Position numbers and translations under genes: made by a program. Of a stretch of DNA of 64,000 bases, positions 53,964 to 61,870 are shown in pieces. Position 1 is the stretch's first letter. Every line of letters starts with the position of its first letter. The notes beneath the pieces are model-generated. The model had not been told where the DNA came from and did not search any database. It worked only from the letters and a program-made list of their open reading frames with translations. This DNA comes from Azohydromonas caseinilytica (GTDB taxonomy: Bacteria > Pseudomonadota > Gammaproteobacteria > Burkholderiales > Burkholderiaceae_C), in the NCBI RefSeq assembly GCF_012927045.1, contig NZ_JABBFW010000014.1, forward strand, positions 1 to 64,000, in the 5' to 3' direction.

Positions 53964-54151
53964 CGCCGACCACTGCACCCGACGCCGATCCCATGCCGCA
54001 GCCGCCTGCGCAGCCGGATCTCGACGCCTGTTGCGGCAATGGCTGCGAGCCCTGCATCTTCGAGCTGTACGACCTCGAAATGGAGCGATACCGCCAGGCG
54101 TTGCGCGCCTGGCGAGCGCGTCATCCCGAGGCGCCGCAGGCCAACGGCTGA
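53960..54151 (+). CDS. Oxidored-like domain small protein
   Basis: This 63-residue protein is nearly all one short Cys-rich domain: PDLDACCGNGCEPCIFELYD. The CCxxGCxxC pattern is that of the oxidoreductase-like N-terminal domain, which likely binds metal or an Fe-S centre. It is coupled to the upstream gene by overlap. It may act as a small redox or zinc protein. Confidence 0.65.
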   Translation: MTPTTAPDADPMPQPPAQPDLDACCGNGCEPCIFELYDLEMERYRQALRAWRARHPEAPQANG

Positions 54152-54333
54152 AACGCGCGTCGTTTCACCGCTCGGCCCGCCCGGCGTCTTTCCCGTCTGT
54201 GTGGCGGGAAAGCCCATGCGGCGGAACGTTGACAGGCAGGTGGGTGGTCCCCGGGAAGGCCGGCGGCTGGCGCTGGTCACCACCGCCACTGCAGCGCGCT
54301 GCCTTCCCAAACGCCGGCTGCATGGAGGACTCG

Positions 54334-54711
54334 ATGCCCCGCCAACCCACCGAAGCCACGGCCCGCGCGCTTGTGCTGGTGGCCAGCGGCCGATCCGTCC
54401 AGGAGGCCGCCACGGCCGCAGGCATCGCCGTCAGCACGCTGACGCGGGCCATGAGGCGCACTGGCGTGACCACGAACCGGCGGCGCAGCCAGCGCACGGC
54501 GGCCGAAATCCAGGCGGCCATGGAAGCAGCCAAGGCACAGGCCCAGGCACTGGCCGTGGAGCGGGAAGCCCGACCGCCTAAGGCGCCCACGAAAACCGCG
54601 CTGCAGCGCCTGCATCGGCTGCAGACCGAGTTGGAACAGCAGGGCCGCAAGGAAGCCGCCGATCTGCGCGCGGTGCTGGACTGGGTCGAGAGGAAAAAGG
54701 CGTCCCGGTGA
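54334..54711 (+). CDS. small helix-turn-helix protein, possible plasmid regulator
   Basis: This 125-residue basic protein has a helix-turn-helix (ARALVLVASGRSVQEAATAA to IAVSTLTRAMRR, residues 10-42). A coiled-coil C-terminal helix follows (LQRLHRLQTELEQQGRKEAA). The layout resembles KorA/TrfB-type plasmid repressors, though I cannot name it. GGAGG lies five bases before the chosen ATG. It precedes parA by 157 bases and may control parAB. Confidence 0.55.
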   Translation: MPRQPTEATARALVLVASGRSVQEAATAAGIAVSTLTRAMRRTGVTTNRRRSQRTAAEIQAAMEAAKAQAQALAVEREARPPKAPTKTALQRLHRLQTELEQQGRKEAADLRAVLDWVERKKASR

Positions 54712-54868
54712 GGGTGAGGCTTTGCCTGCCCCGAGCGTGCAGGCGATCTGTGTAGCGGCGGTGCGACAAGCAGACCAAAAGATCAGAAGCAAGCCGTAAC
54801 GTCAGAGGCAGGAACAGGCGCCAATGCTACGATCCTGCGTCTGAAAACAAGCGTAACCGGAGGTGCTT

Positions 54869-56050
54869 TTGAAGTTCGTCGACGACGACATCACGATGGC
54901 CGATGTAGGCATGCAGGCGGACCGCGTGCATGCGGTCGTGTCGCAGGTGCGCGCCCAGATGCTGGCACCCGAGGTTCGCAAGCAGGCGCCGGCCTTCAAC
55001 GCTGGCCAGATCCAGACGCTGGCCGGGCTGGACAAGGCCAAGTACGACTACTGGATCAAGCAAGGCGAATTGCCAACGGGCAAGCTCAGCCCGAGCGGCG
55101 CCAAACGCGAGTTCACGCTGGCCGAGGCCCGCCAGTGGGTGCGTGCAGCGCGCGGCGGCGAGCTCCGGCCCGAGGGCGCCGCGGCCGCGACCATCGCCAT
55201 CGGCAACTTCAAGGGCGGCGTGACGAAGACCACGACGGCGCTCACGCTGGCGCAGGGCCTGTCGCTGCGCGGCCACCGGGTGCTGGTGATCGACTGCGAT
55301 CCCCAGGGCTCGCTCACCACGCTCTTCGGCATCCTGCCCGACACCGAGGTGCACGAGGCGGACACCATCCTGCCGCTGCTCTCCGGCAGCGAGGCGTCCA
55401 TCCGGCCGTCCATCAGGCAGACCTACTGGGACGGGATCGACCTGGTGGCGGCGGCGCCCGTGCTGTTCGCGGCCGAGTTCGCGCTTGCATCGCGCCAAGC
55501 CGAGAGCGCGGACTTCGAGGTGTGGCGGGTGCTGGACGAGGGCCTGCAGGACGTGCGCGGCGAGTACGACGTCATCGTGATCGACACGCCGCCCTCGCTC
55601 GGCTACGTGACGATCAATGCCTTGATGGCCGCCAACGGGATCGTGATGCCGCTGCCGCCCAATGCCCTGGACTTCGCCAGCTCGGCGCAGTTCTGGCGCA
55701 TGTTCAAGGACGTCACGGACCAGATGGTCTCCCAGCGCGGCGCCGAGAAGACGTTCTCGTTCATCAGCGTGTTGCCGACCAAGGTGCAGTCCACGGACCA
55801 GTCGGCCACCGGTGTCCTGAAGTGGATGTCCGCCGCCTACGCCGAGCGTCTCCTGCCCGTGGAGGTACCGACTACCGTTGCCGCTAGCGCCGCCTCGGCG
55901 GCGTTCGGCACGGTGTTCGACGCCTCCGCCGGCGATCCTCGCACCGTGAAGCGGGCCACCGCCGCCTACGAGCGGGTGACGGAGATGATCGAGGACGAGA
56001 TGCAGAAGTACTGGCGCAAGCAAGCCGAACGAAAGGCCCGCCATGACTAA
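54869..56050 (+). CDS. parA: ParA partition ATPase with N-terminal HTH
   Basis: This 393-residue Walker-type ATPase moves plasmid copies with ParB. The first 100 residues hold a MerR-like helix-turn-helix (FNAGQIQTLAGLDKAKYDYW) used in other ParA proteins for autorepression. The deviant Walker A FKGGVTKTT lies at about 114-122, Walker B is in VLVIDCDPQGS, and a later motif is VIVIDTPPS. The start is likely TTG, with GGAGG five bases before it. It overlaps parB by eight bases. Confidence 0.92.
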   Translation: MKFVDDDITMADVGMQADRVHAVVSQVRAQMLAPEVRKQAPAFNAGQIQTLAGLDKAKYDYWIKQGELPTGKLSPSGAKREFTLAEARQWVRAARGGELRPEGAAAATIAIGNFKGGVTKTTTALTLAQGLSLRGHRVLVIDCDPQGSLTTLFGILPDTEVHEADTILPLLSGSEASIRPSIRQTYWDGIDLVAAAPVLFAAEFALASRQAESADFEVWRVLDEGLQDVRGEYDVIVIDTPPSLGYVTINALMAANGIVMPLPPNALDFASSAQFWRMFKDVTDQMVSQRGAEKTFSFISVLPTKVQSTDQSATGVLKWMSAAYAERLLPVEVPTTVAASAASAAFGTVFDASAGDPRTVKRATAAYERVTEMIEDEMQKYWRKQAERKARHD

Positions 56051-57065
56051 TCCTGCCAAGAGGGCTGCCGCCATCACGTTCGACAACCTGGAGCCGGCCA
56101 CCGCCGCGCCGGCGGCACCCGCGGCCCCGGCTGCCGCACCCGCGCGGCCAGCAGCGCCGACGGGCATCGGCAAGATCTCCGGGTTCTTCCAGGACGGTCA
56201 CAGGACGAAGGCCGAGATTGACCGGCTCACGCAGCAGGTCTCGCAGCTGGAAAAGGAGCGCGGCGCCCAGCCGATAGACCCGGCGCTGATCACCGCGTCC
56301 CGCTGGGCCAACCGGCACGCGGACTCGTACATCACCGCGGAGTTCGAGGCGCTGAGGGCCGAGATTCAGGACGCGGGAGGAAACGTCCAGCCGATCAAGG
56401 TGCGGCCCCGGCCGGATGCCAAGGACGGCGAGCCGCAGTATGAGATCGTCTTCGGCCACCGGCGCCACCGCGCCTGCCTGGAGCTCGGCCTGCCCGTCCT
56501 GGCCGTCGTGCAGCCCCTGTCGGACACCGAGCTCTTCACGCACATGGAGCGTGAGAACCGCAACCGCCAGAGCCTGTCGGCCTACGAGCAGGGGGCCATG
56601 TACCGGCGCGCGCTGGACGAGGGGCTCTTTCCCTCGATGAGAAAGCTCGCCGAAGGCATTGGCCGCGCGATCAGCGATGTCGTGAAGGCAACGCAGATCG
56701 CGCAGCTGCCGTCCGCCGTGCTGGAGGCGTTTCCCTCCCCCAACGACATCCAGTTCCGCTGGGCCACGGATCTGAAGGAGGCGGTCGCGCAGCATGAACA
56801 GGCCGTGCTCGCCGCGGCGAAGCAGGCGGCTGCAGATCGCCTGCCCGCGCCGGAGGTGTTCCGCAAGCTCACCGCGTGCCTGAGGCGCGAAAGCCCGGCG
56901 CGGGCGGCGCCGCTACCTGAGCGCAAGTTCAACCTGGGCGCGGGGCGGCGGGCCACCATCGTCGTGGACGACACAGGCCATACGGTCCTGAAGATCGCTC
57001 CGGGTGTTCTGCCGCCGGAGAAATGGAAGGCGCTCGAGTCGGCATTGAAGGCGCTGTTGGACTAA
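56043..57065 (+). CDS. parB: ParB-type centromere-binding protein
   Basis: This 340-residue protein has the ParB/Sulfiredoxin CTPase fold: QPIKVRPRPD, then EIVFGHRRHRACLELGLPV (the GxxRxxA box) and MERENRNRQSLSAYEQG. The HTH part follows (FPSMRKLAEGIGRAISDVVK). An Ala/Pro-rich linker lies near residues 20-42. It overlaps parA and is followed by a strong terminator and an array of palindromes that are good parS candidates. Confidence 0.93.
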   Translation: MTNPAKRAAAITFDNLEPATAAPAAPAAPAAAPARPAAPTGIGKISGFFQDGHRTKAEIDRLTQQVSQLEKERGAQPIDPALITASRWANRHADSYITAEFEALRAEIQDAGGNVQPIKVRPRPDAKDGEPQYEIVFGHRRHRACLELGLPVLAVVQPLSDTELFTHMERENRNRQSLSAYEQGAMYRRALDEGLFPSMRKLAEGIGRAISDVVKATQIAQLPSAVLEAFPSPNDIQFRWATDLKEAVAQHEQAVLAAAKQAAADRLPAPEVFRKLTACLRRESPARAAPLPERKFNLGAGRRATIVVDDTGHTVLKIAPGVLPPEKWKALESALKALLD

Positions 57066-57096
57066 CGCGGCTCGGTGTCTCCGTTTGACCGTCGAG

Positions 57097-57127
57097 GGGC
57101 AGGGTGCTCGGTCCCCTGCCCTTTTTG
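57097..57127 (+). terminator. intrinsic terminator after parAB
   Basis: The stem GGGCAGGG / CCCTGCCC (57097-57104 and 57114-57121) with a nine-base loop is followed by TTTTTG. It lies 32 bases after the parB stop. Confidence 0.92.
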
Positions 57128-57257
57128 TTGCCGGATTGCCTCCCGCGCACGTCGCGGCGCAGATACGCACAGCAGCCTGTGACCGGGGATGCCGTTGGGC
57201 GGCCTGTCGCGCCAGAGACACTTGTTGCTGACGTGCTGGCTGCGTCCCGGACGGTGG

Positions 57258-57567
57258 GTGCTAGACCGTCTAGCACGGCATGCCAGCGTAGGCTGATCCC
57301 GCTCTCTGCGTCTGCAAACTCAAAGTGCTAGACCGTCTATCACCCCGCCTCCGAGCTGTCACACCATGCTGCGCATGACGGTGTGCCTCGACGCGCTGCT
57401 AGACCGTCTAGCGGAGCGGGGGACCTTACGCTGCCATCGCGGTCTGCGGCTGAAGGTCTGGGTGCTAGACGGTCTAGCACCCCGGACTGCGAGCCAACCG
57501 TCCAACCGTCTCACCGCCGCGCCTGGCAGTGCGCCCGATCCGCAAGGGCCGACAAACGGTCTATCAC
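57258..57567 (+). repeat. array of 19-bp palindromes, probable parS centromere
   Basis: The 19-base palindrome GTGCTAGACSGTCTAGCAC occurs at 57258-57276 (exact), 57325-57343 (two mismatches in one arm), 57396-57414 (partial arms) and 57462-57480 (exact with the centre base changed). A fifth degenerate copy is at 57549-57567. The first four are 66-71 bases apart, about 6.5 helix turns. The place directly after parB and the symmetry are what ParB-type centromeres show. Confidence 0.85.
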
Positions 57568-57605
57568 CCCAGCCCTGAACGGCACGGATGGTGCTCGGCA
57601 TCGAT

Positions 57606-58571
57606 TCAGCTCGCGGCCTGCAGCCCACGCAGCTTCGCCGCCGACTTCAGCACCGAAAAGGCTTGCAGGTGCTCAATCCTCGGCTTGGACCATTGCGCCC
57701 GGTGCTCGGCCGACTCACGTTCGCGCTCCCTATCTTCGCGTTCACTGGCCAGCGTGTTGGGGCCCTTGACGGACCCCTGCACTGCGGCCTCCTTGTGCCC
57801 GCCAACAGGCGTCACGCGTCGCTGCCAGTCCTCACCGCTGTGGATCAGGTGGATCAGGTAGCCGACGGGCTCACGGGCGGCAAGGATGGCCGGCAACCGG
57901 TGCGCCATCACGTCTTGCACCCACACGTCGTGTGCACGCGCCACGGCCAACACCTTGCGCACGTCGTCCGGCTGCATCACCTGCAGCAGCGGCTTCAGGT
58001 CGTCGCGCACGTGAACGGCTCGACTTCCAGCAGGCGCTGGTGGCCTCGGGGCTTCGGTATCGGCCGCTTCTTCAGCGGCCTGGGGTGCAACCCCTTCGCC
58101 CCCTGAAGGGTTTGGTTCTTTATCTACTGGCTGCGCAACGTTTTGCGCACGCGGGCCGAAGAACATGGCGTCGGCGTAGGGCGTGAGCCAGGTCTTCCCG
58201 ATAGGCGTGCCGGGACCACGTGCACCATGCAATTCCTGAGGCGGGCGCTCGATGAGGCCCCATGCCACCAAGTCGGCGTTGGCGCCGGTGATGCTGCGCC
58301 GGCAATAGTCCGTAGCTTCCTGAAGCTCGCGCACTGCCGTGTCGAACACGCGGCGCCGGCCGCCGTCATCGACACGGCTGAGGTCGGCCTTGGCCAAGTA
58401 CTCGTACAGCACGGCCTCGGCCCGCGCAGGCAGGCCGCGCAGTTCGCCCCGGTGAATCTGTTCCCCAAGCCGCAGATGGGCCTCGTGAATGGGGTCAGGG
58501 AGGTCGCGCGAGCGGCGGCAAGAAGGCGAGGGCGCGCGTGCGCCCGCCTGGTCTGAAACAGACAGGTTCAT
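57606..58571 (-). CDS. hypothetical plasmid protein
   Basis: This 321-residue protein has an N-terminal wHTH-like region (PIHEAHLRLGEQIHRGELRG, then REATDYCRRSITGA-like helices) and a variable linker. The C-terminal region is helical (VRKVLAVARAHDVWVQDVMA). It is related in style to plasmid DNA-binding or replication helper proteins but is not assigned. It is read toward the parS array, and the candidate small RNA starts 64 bp beyond its start on the other strand. Confidence 0.55.
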   Translation of the reverse strand: MNLSVSDQAGARAPSPSCRRSRDLPDPIHEAHLRLGEQIHRGELRGLPARAEAVLYEYLAKADLSRVDDGGRRRVFDTAVRELQEATDYCRRSITGANADLVAWGLIERPPQELHGARGPGTPIGKTWLTPYADAMFFGPRAQNVAQPVDKEPNPSGGEGVAPQAAEEAADTEAPRPPAPAGSRAVHVRDDLKPLLQVMQPDDVRKVLAVARAHDVWVQDVMAHRLPAILAAREPVGYLIHLIHSGEDWQRRVTPVGGHKEAAVQGSVKGPNTLASEREDRERERESAEHRAQWSKPRIEHLQAFSVLKSAAKLRGLQAAS

Positions 58572-58600
58572 GAATCTGCAGGGACGAGTTCACCCGCGTG

Positions 58601-58628
58601 TTGCGGATTCCCTCGCCGTCCGTACACT
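58601..58628 (+). promoter_or_regulatory. possible promoter of the small RNA
   Basis: A -35-like TTGCGG (58601-58606) and a -10-like TACACT (58623-58628) are 16 bases apart. Each box matches the sigma-70 consensus at four of six bases. There is no coding sequence on this strand downstream before the terminator at 58693. Confidence 0.35.
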
Positions 58629-58634
58629 CCATGC

Positions 58635-58727
58635 TTGCTACAGCGATGTGGAGTGATCGCGGCTTCGGCCAGGGATCGCGCATCACGGAGGACGCCTCGG
58701 GACGGCAATCCCGGGGCGTTTCTCTTT
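58635..58727 (+). ncRNA. candidate small RNA ending in an intrinsic terminator
   Basis: This stretch has no gene but ends in a strong terminator. The stem CGCCTCGGGA / TCCCGGGGCG (58693-58702 and 58709-58718, one G-T pair) is followed by TTTCTCTTT. A second hairpin CACTCCA / TGGAGTG lies at 58625-58631 and 58649-58655. A weak promoter is at 58601-58628. Together these suggest a transcript of about 90 bases on the plus strand. A role as an antisense or regulatory RNA is inference. Confidence 0.4.
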
Positions 58728-58862
58728 GCGGGGTTCAGAAGTCGCTTCTGATTGGTCCCGGTCCTTTCTGAAGCTGTGGCGCCGGGCGGTGGTGAGTCGA
58801 TCCAGCGCCTGGGTTAGCAGGGGCAGTCATGGCAGTGGATTGCTTGCGGCCCCGGTCGGCTC

Positions 58863-61115
58863 TCAGCCGGCCCGCATCCCATGGCCATTGCCTTTTCCCC
58901 TGGTCTGGCCCTGGCGCTGCGCCTGCGTCCGTTCCTGGACCTGCTCCCGGACTCGGGCCTCGGTGACCCGGATCGCCTGCTGCGCCTCGGAGTGCACCTG
59001 CCGGCGCACGGCATCGCGGCCAAGCTCGCTGCGCTGCACCAGGTCATTGAAGTCCGTGTGCTGCTTCATCCTGTCCAGTGCCTGCAACTGCTCAGGCTTG
59101 AGCAGTTCGGCGCGCGCCTTGGCCTCCTCGGTCGGTGACAAGCCACCCTGCTGCAGCCGCAGCTCGGCATTGGCGTGGGAGCGGAAGGTGGCGGGCGTGA
59201 CCGGCGGCAGAGTCGCTGGGTAGGTGTTCTCGCCGGGAGCGAAGATCGGGAAGATGGCCTTGCCACCTACAGCCGCTGCCGCGGCCTCGGCTTTCTCGCG
59301 GCCCGGGTTGAAGCCTTGCGTGAGCAGCACGGCACGGTCATCGTCACCGGCCACCAGGAGCGGCTTGTCCGGGAACAGCTCGCGCAGTGCACGCGCCACT
59401 GGCTGCAGGTTGCCCGAGTCAAAGGCTGCCACGGTGGCGTGCTTGAGCGTTTCAGCCAGCGTGGCGGCAGTGGCGTAGCCCTCGCCCACCACGATTACCG
59501 GTGCCTGCTTCAGCGCCTCCATCCCGCCCAGGACGTGGAAGCAGCCTTCCTTGCGCGAATCCTTGGCGAAGCGCTTGATGCCGTTGTCCCCGATGTACTG
59601 CATCGTCCAGACCTTGCCGGTCTTGTCCTGGGCCGGGATGAAGGTGGTAAGGCCGGCGGCATCGGTGAGCGCGCCGCGATGCGGCTGCACGCCCTTGGCA
59701 GCCAAGTAGGGCGTGGGCTTGTCCGGCGAGATCGGCTTCAGGCGCGAGGCCTGGTGCATCACGCGCTGTGCCGTCAAGGCATGCCGGGCCTTGGTTTCGG
59801 CGCGACGTTTTGCGGTGGCCGCCGCTGCCTCGGCTGCCAAGCGATGGCGGTCCTGGGGACTCAGGTCGTAGCCCTTGGCCTTCCAGCGCTCCTCCAGGCC
59901 GGTTCGGTTGTTCTTGATGTAGCCCGCCGGGGTGCCATCGAGGTGGCCCACGTAGAAGCCCGACTTCTCCGCGCCCCGGTCGCCCACGGTCTTGACCCGG
60001 TGGGGCAGTCCGTCCATCACGGGATGCGCCACCTTGGGGTCAGCGTCCACGATGCAGCCCAGCGCGCGCATGGCGCTGGCGAACTCGGGGCGCGGATCGA
60101 CCGGCGGCGGCCGGTGCGCTGGCGGCGTCTGCAGCGCCTGCCGAGCCGGGGTCTCCACCTCGGCCAGTGCCGCGTCGATGCGGGCGTTCTCCTGGTCCAA
60201 GTGCTGGCCCATGCGGCTCTCCTGCGCATCAATGGCGGCCTGCTCGTAGCCGAGCTGGATGGCGGGCGCGGCCTGCTGACGCACGCCCTGCTGTTGGCGC
60301 GGGTGGTCGAACTGCATGACGTAGGTGTGGATGGCCTCGGCGTCGGCCGCGGCGCGGAACAGCTCCAGCGGGTCCTGCTCCATCAGGCGTGCCCAGGCGT
60401 CGTGGTACGGGCTGCTGCCAGGCGTGTAGCGCATGCCCAGCGTGTCGGCCAGCAGCGCGCCGGCCATCTCCGCGCGCAGCGCCTCGCGCGCAGCGCCGTC
60501 ACTGCCGAAGGGGTGGTCCACGTCGCGGCCCAGCCGCGACTCATGGCCGCTCCAGCGGGCCAGCTCGCGCAGCGCCACGCTGCAGAACTGCTCCTGTCCA
60601 CCGGCCGCCTCGGGCGTGGGTAGCTGGATCTTGTCCGCGCTGGCGCGGTAGGCCGGACGGTACTCGGCGTGTTCCTTGATGCTGGCGCCGCTGGCCTCCA
60701 AGATGTGGCGTGCGCGCTCAGTGGCGTCAGGGCGCTGATGCGGCTGCAGCGCCGGCATGCCGGCGATCTGCTCGGCGTTGAACACCACCGCTGTCAGGCA
60801 CTCGGGCTTGTCGAGCTTGGCGCCCTTGTCGTCGTGGAAGCGCCAGTACTGCACCCGGGTTCCCTTCTCGCCCAGCAGCACCTGGGCGCCCATGCGCTGC
60901 GCCTGGTCGTAGGTGAGCCAGCGCGGATCGTCACGGCCCTGTGCCGCGAGGTGCACGGCGTTGGCGGCCTTGTAGCGATGGCTGTTGAAGGGGTTCATGG
61001 GCAGCGCCAGCGGCGCGCCGCCGGCATCGGTGCGCTGCCAGGGCATCAGCCCGGACTGCAGCGCGCCGATCACGTTCTCGGCCACGGCGTCTGCGAAAGG
61101 TCGCTTCGACTGCAT
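58863..61115 (-). CDS. traC: TraC-like plasmid primase with ArdC N-terminal domain
   Basis: This 750-residue protein is transferred with or primes the incoming strand in conjugation. The N-terminus (residues 5-95) is the ArdC-type ssDNA-binding domain. A polyvalent-protein metallopeptidase-like region follows, whose usual HExxH appears as RELAR (183-187), so zinc chemistry is probably lost. The C-terminal half has a TOPRIM primase core (VGEGYATAATLAE and LLVAGDDDRA). The start MQSKRPFAD follows GAGGAGG. It lies at the 3' end of the transfer operon, as in IncP plasmids. Confidence 0.85.
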   Translation of the reverse strand: MQSKRPFADAVAENVIGALQSGLMPWQRTDAGGAPLALPMNPFNSHRYKAANAVHLAAQGRDDPRWLTYDQAQRMGAQVLLGEKGTRVQYWRFHDDKGAKLDKPECLTAVVFNAEQIAGMPALQPHQRPDATERARHILEASGASIKEHAEYRPAYRASADKIQLPTPEAAGGQEQFCSVALRELARWSGHESRLGRDVDHPFGSDGAAREALRAEMAGALLADTLGMRYTPGSSPYHDAWARLMEQDPLELFRAAADAEAIHTYVMQFDHPRQQQGVRQQAAPAIQLGYEQAAIDAQESRMGQHLDQENARIDAALAEVETPARQALQTPPAHRPPPVDPRPEFASAMRALGCIVDADPKVAHPVMDGLPHRVKTVGDRGAEKSGFYVGHLDGTPAGYIKNNRTGLEERWKAKGYDLSPQDRHRLAAEAAAATAKRRAETKARHALTAQRVMHQASRLKPISPDKPTPYLAAKGVQPHRGALTDAAGLTTFIPAQDKTGKVWTMQYIGDNGIKRFAKDSRKEGCFHVLGGMEALKQAPVIVVGEGYATAATLAETLKHATVAAFDSGNLQPVARALRELFPDKPLLVAGDDDRAVLLTQGFNPGREKAEAAAAAVGGKAIFPIFAPGENTYPATLPPVTPATFRSHANAELRLQQGGLSPTEEAKARAELLKPEQLQALDRMKQHTDFNDLVQRSELGRDAVRRQVHSEAQQAIRVTEARVREQVQERTQAQRQGQTRGKGNGHGMRAG

Positions 61116-61119
61116 GGCG

Positions 61120-61335
61120 TCAGGCCTCCTCGCCGCGCGCGCTGGCCAGCGCGTCAGCCTCGGTGAGCGCGGTTTCCGCGAAGGCGCCGGCCGCGCGCGC
61201 CTCGGCTTGTGTGAAAGCCACCAGCAGCGCGGGCTCGCCCACGTCGTTGGCCTTGGCGCGCGCCACATCCGCCGGCGTGGCGTGGATCAGGTTGGGCACT
61301 TCCTCGCCGTCGAGCAGTTCTTCCATCGGGTTCAT
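61120..61335 (-). CDS. small acidic transfer-operon protein
   Basis: This 71-residue acidic protein (MNPMEELLDGEEVPNLIHAT, then an Ala-rich helix) lies between traF and traC. Small genes occupy this place in IncP transfer operons (for example traD). The start is preceded by GAGGAG. No domain is recognised. Confidence 0.55.
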   Translation of the reverse strand: MNPMEELLDGEEVPNLIHATPADVARAKANDVGEPALLVAFTQAEARAAGAFAETALTEADALASARGEEA

Positions 61336-61348
61336 GCGTGGGCTCCTC

Positions 61349-61870
61349 TCAGTTCCAGGTGAACACCGGCCGGATCACGGCCAGGATGTGCGTGCGGTCA
61401 ACGGGGCCGAAGTAGCGGCCATCGAAGGAGCGCGGGCTGACATCGCCCATCAGCAGCACCTCGTCGCCGAGGACGGTGCTGGCGCTGGTGGGCTGCGGCA
61501 GGGGGCGGCCGACGGTATCGGCGGGCAGCCGGGCGCTGCCGGGCACGGCCCGGCCGTTGACGACCACGGCGGCCTCGGTGAGCTCGACGCGGTCGCCGCA
61601 CACGGCGACGACGCGCTTCATCAGGTAGCCCATGCGGCCGGGGCAGATGCCGGGACCGATGTAGAGCCGCGCGCGGGCCTCCAGGAAGGGCTGCACCGGT
61701 GGCGGGCAGGCCAGGACGTAGGCGCCCGCGCGCAGCGGCTCTTCGGTGACGCGGTACAAGCCCTGCGCGATGCTGCGGGTGGAGTTGAAGCGCAGCCCCG
61801 CCACGCCCGCACCGATCAGCAGCGCCAGCACGGCGCCGCCGCCGGCCGCGATCCAGATCCTGCGCCTCAT
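61349..61870 (-). CDS. traF: TraF-type conjugative transfer signal peptidase
   Basis: This 173-residue protein is an S26-type peptidase that processes the pilin in IncP-type transfer. A membrane anchor lies at residues 7-25. The nucleophile Ser is probably in RSIAQGLYR (near residue 33) and the general base Lys in MKRVVAVCGDRV (about residue 85). The conserved VLGDEVLLMGDVSPRSFDGR motif is present. It overlaps traG by four bases (ATGA). Confidence 0.88.
   Translation of the reverse strand: MRRRIWIAAGGGAVLALLIGAGVAGLRFNSTRSIAQGLYRVTEEPLRAGAYVLACPPPVQPFLEARARLYIGPGICPGRMGYLMKRVVAVCGDRVELTEAAVVVNGRAVPGSARLPADTVGRPLPQPTSASTVLGDEVLLMGDVSPRSFDGRYFGPVDRTHILAVIRPVFTWN

Noticed and set aside
57258-57567. 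Regular palindromes considered as a CRISPR or attachment site
   Set aside because: The repeats are short true palindromes at 66-71-base steps after parB and no cas gene or integrase is near. A centromere fits better.
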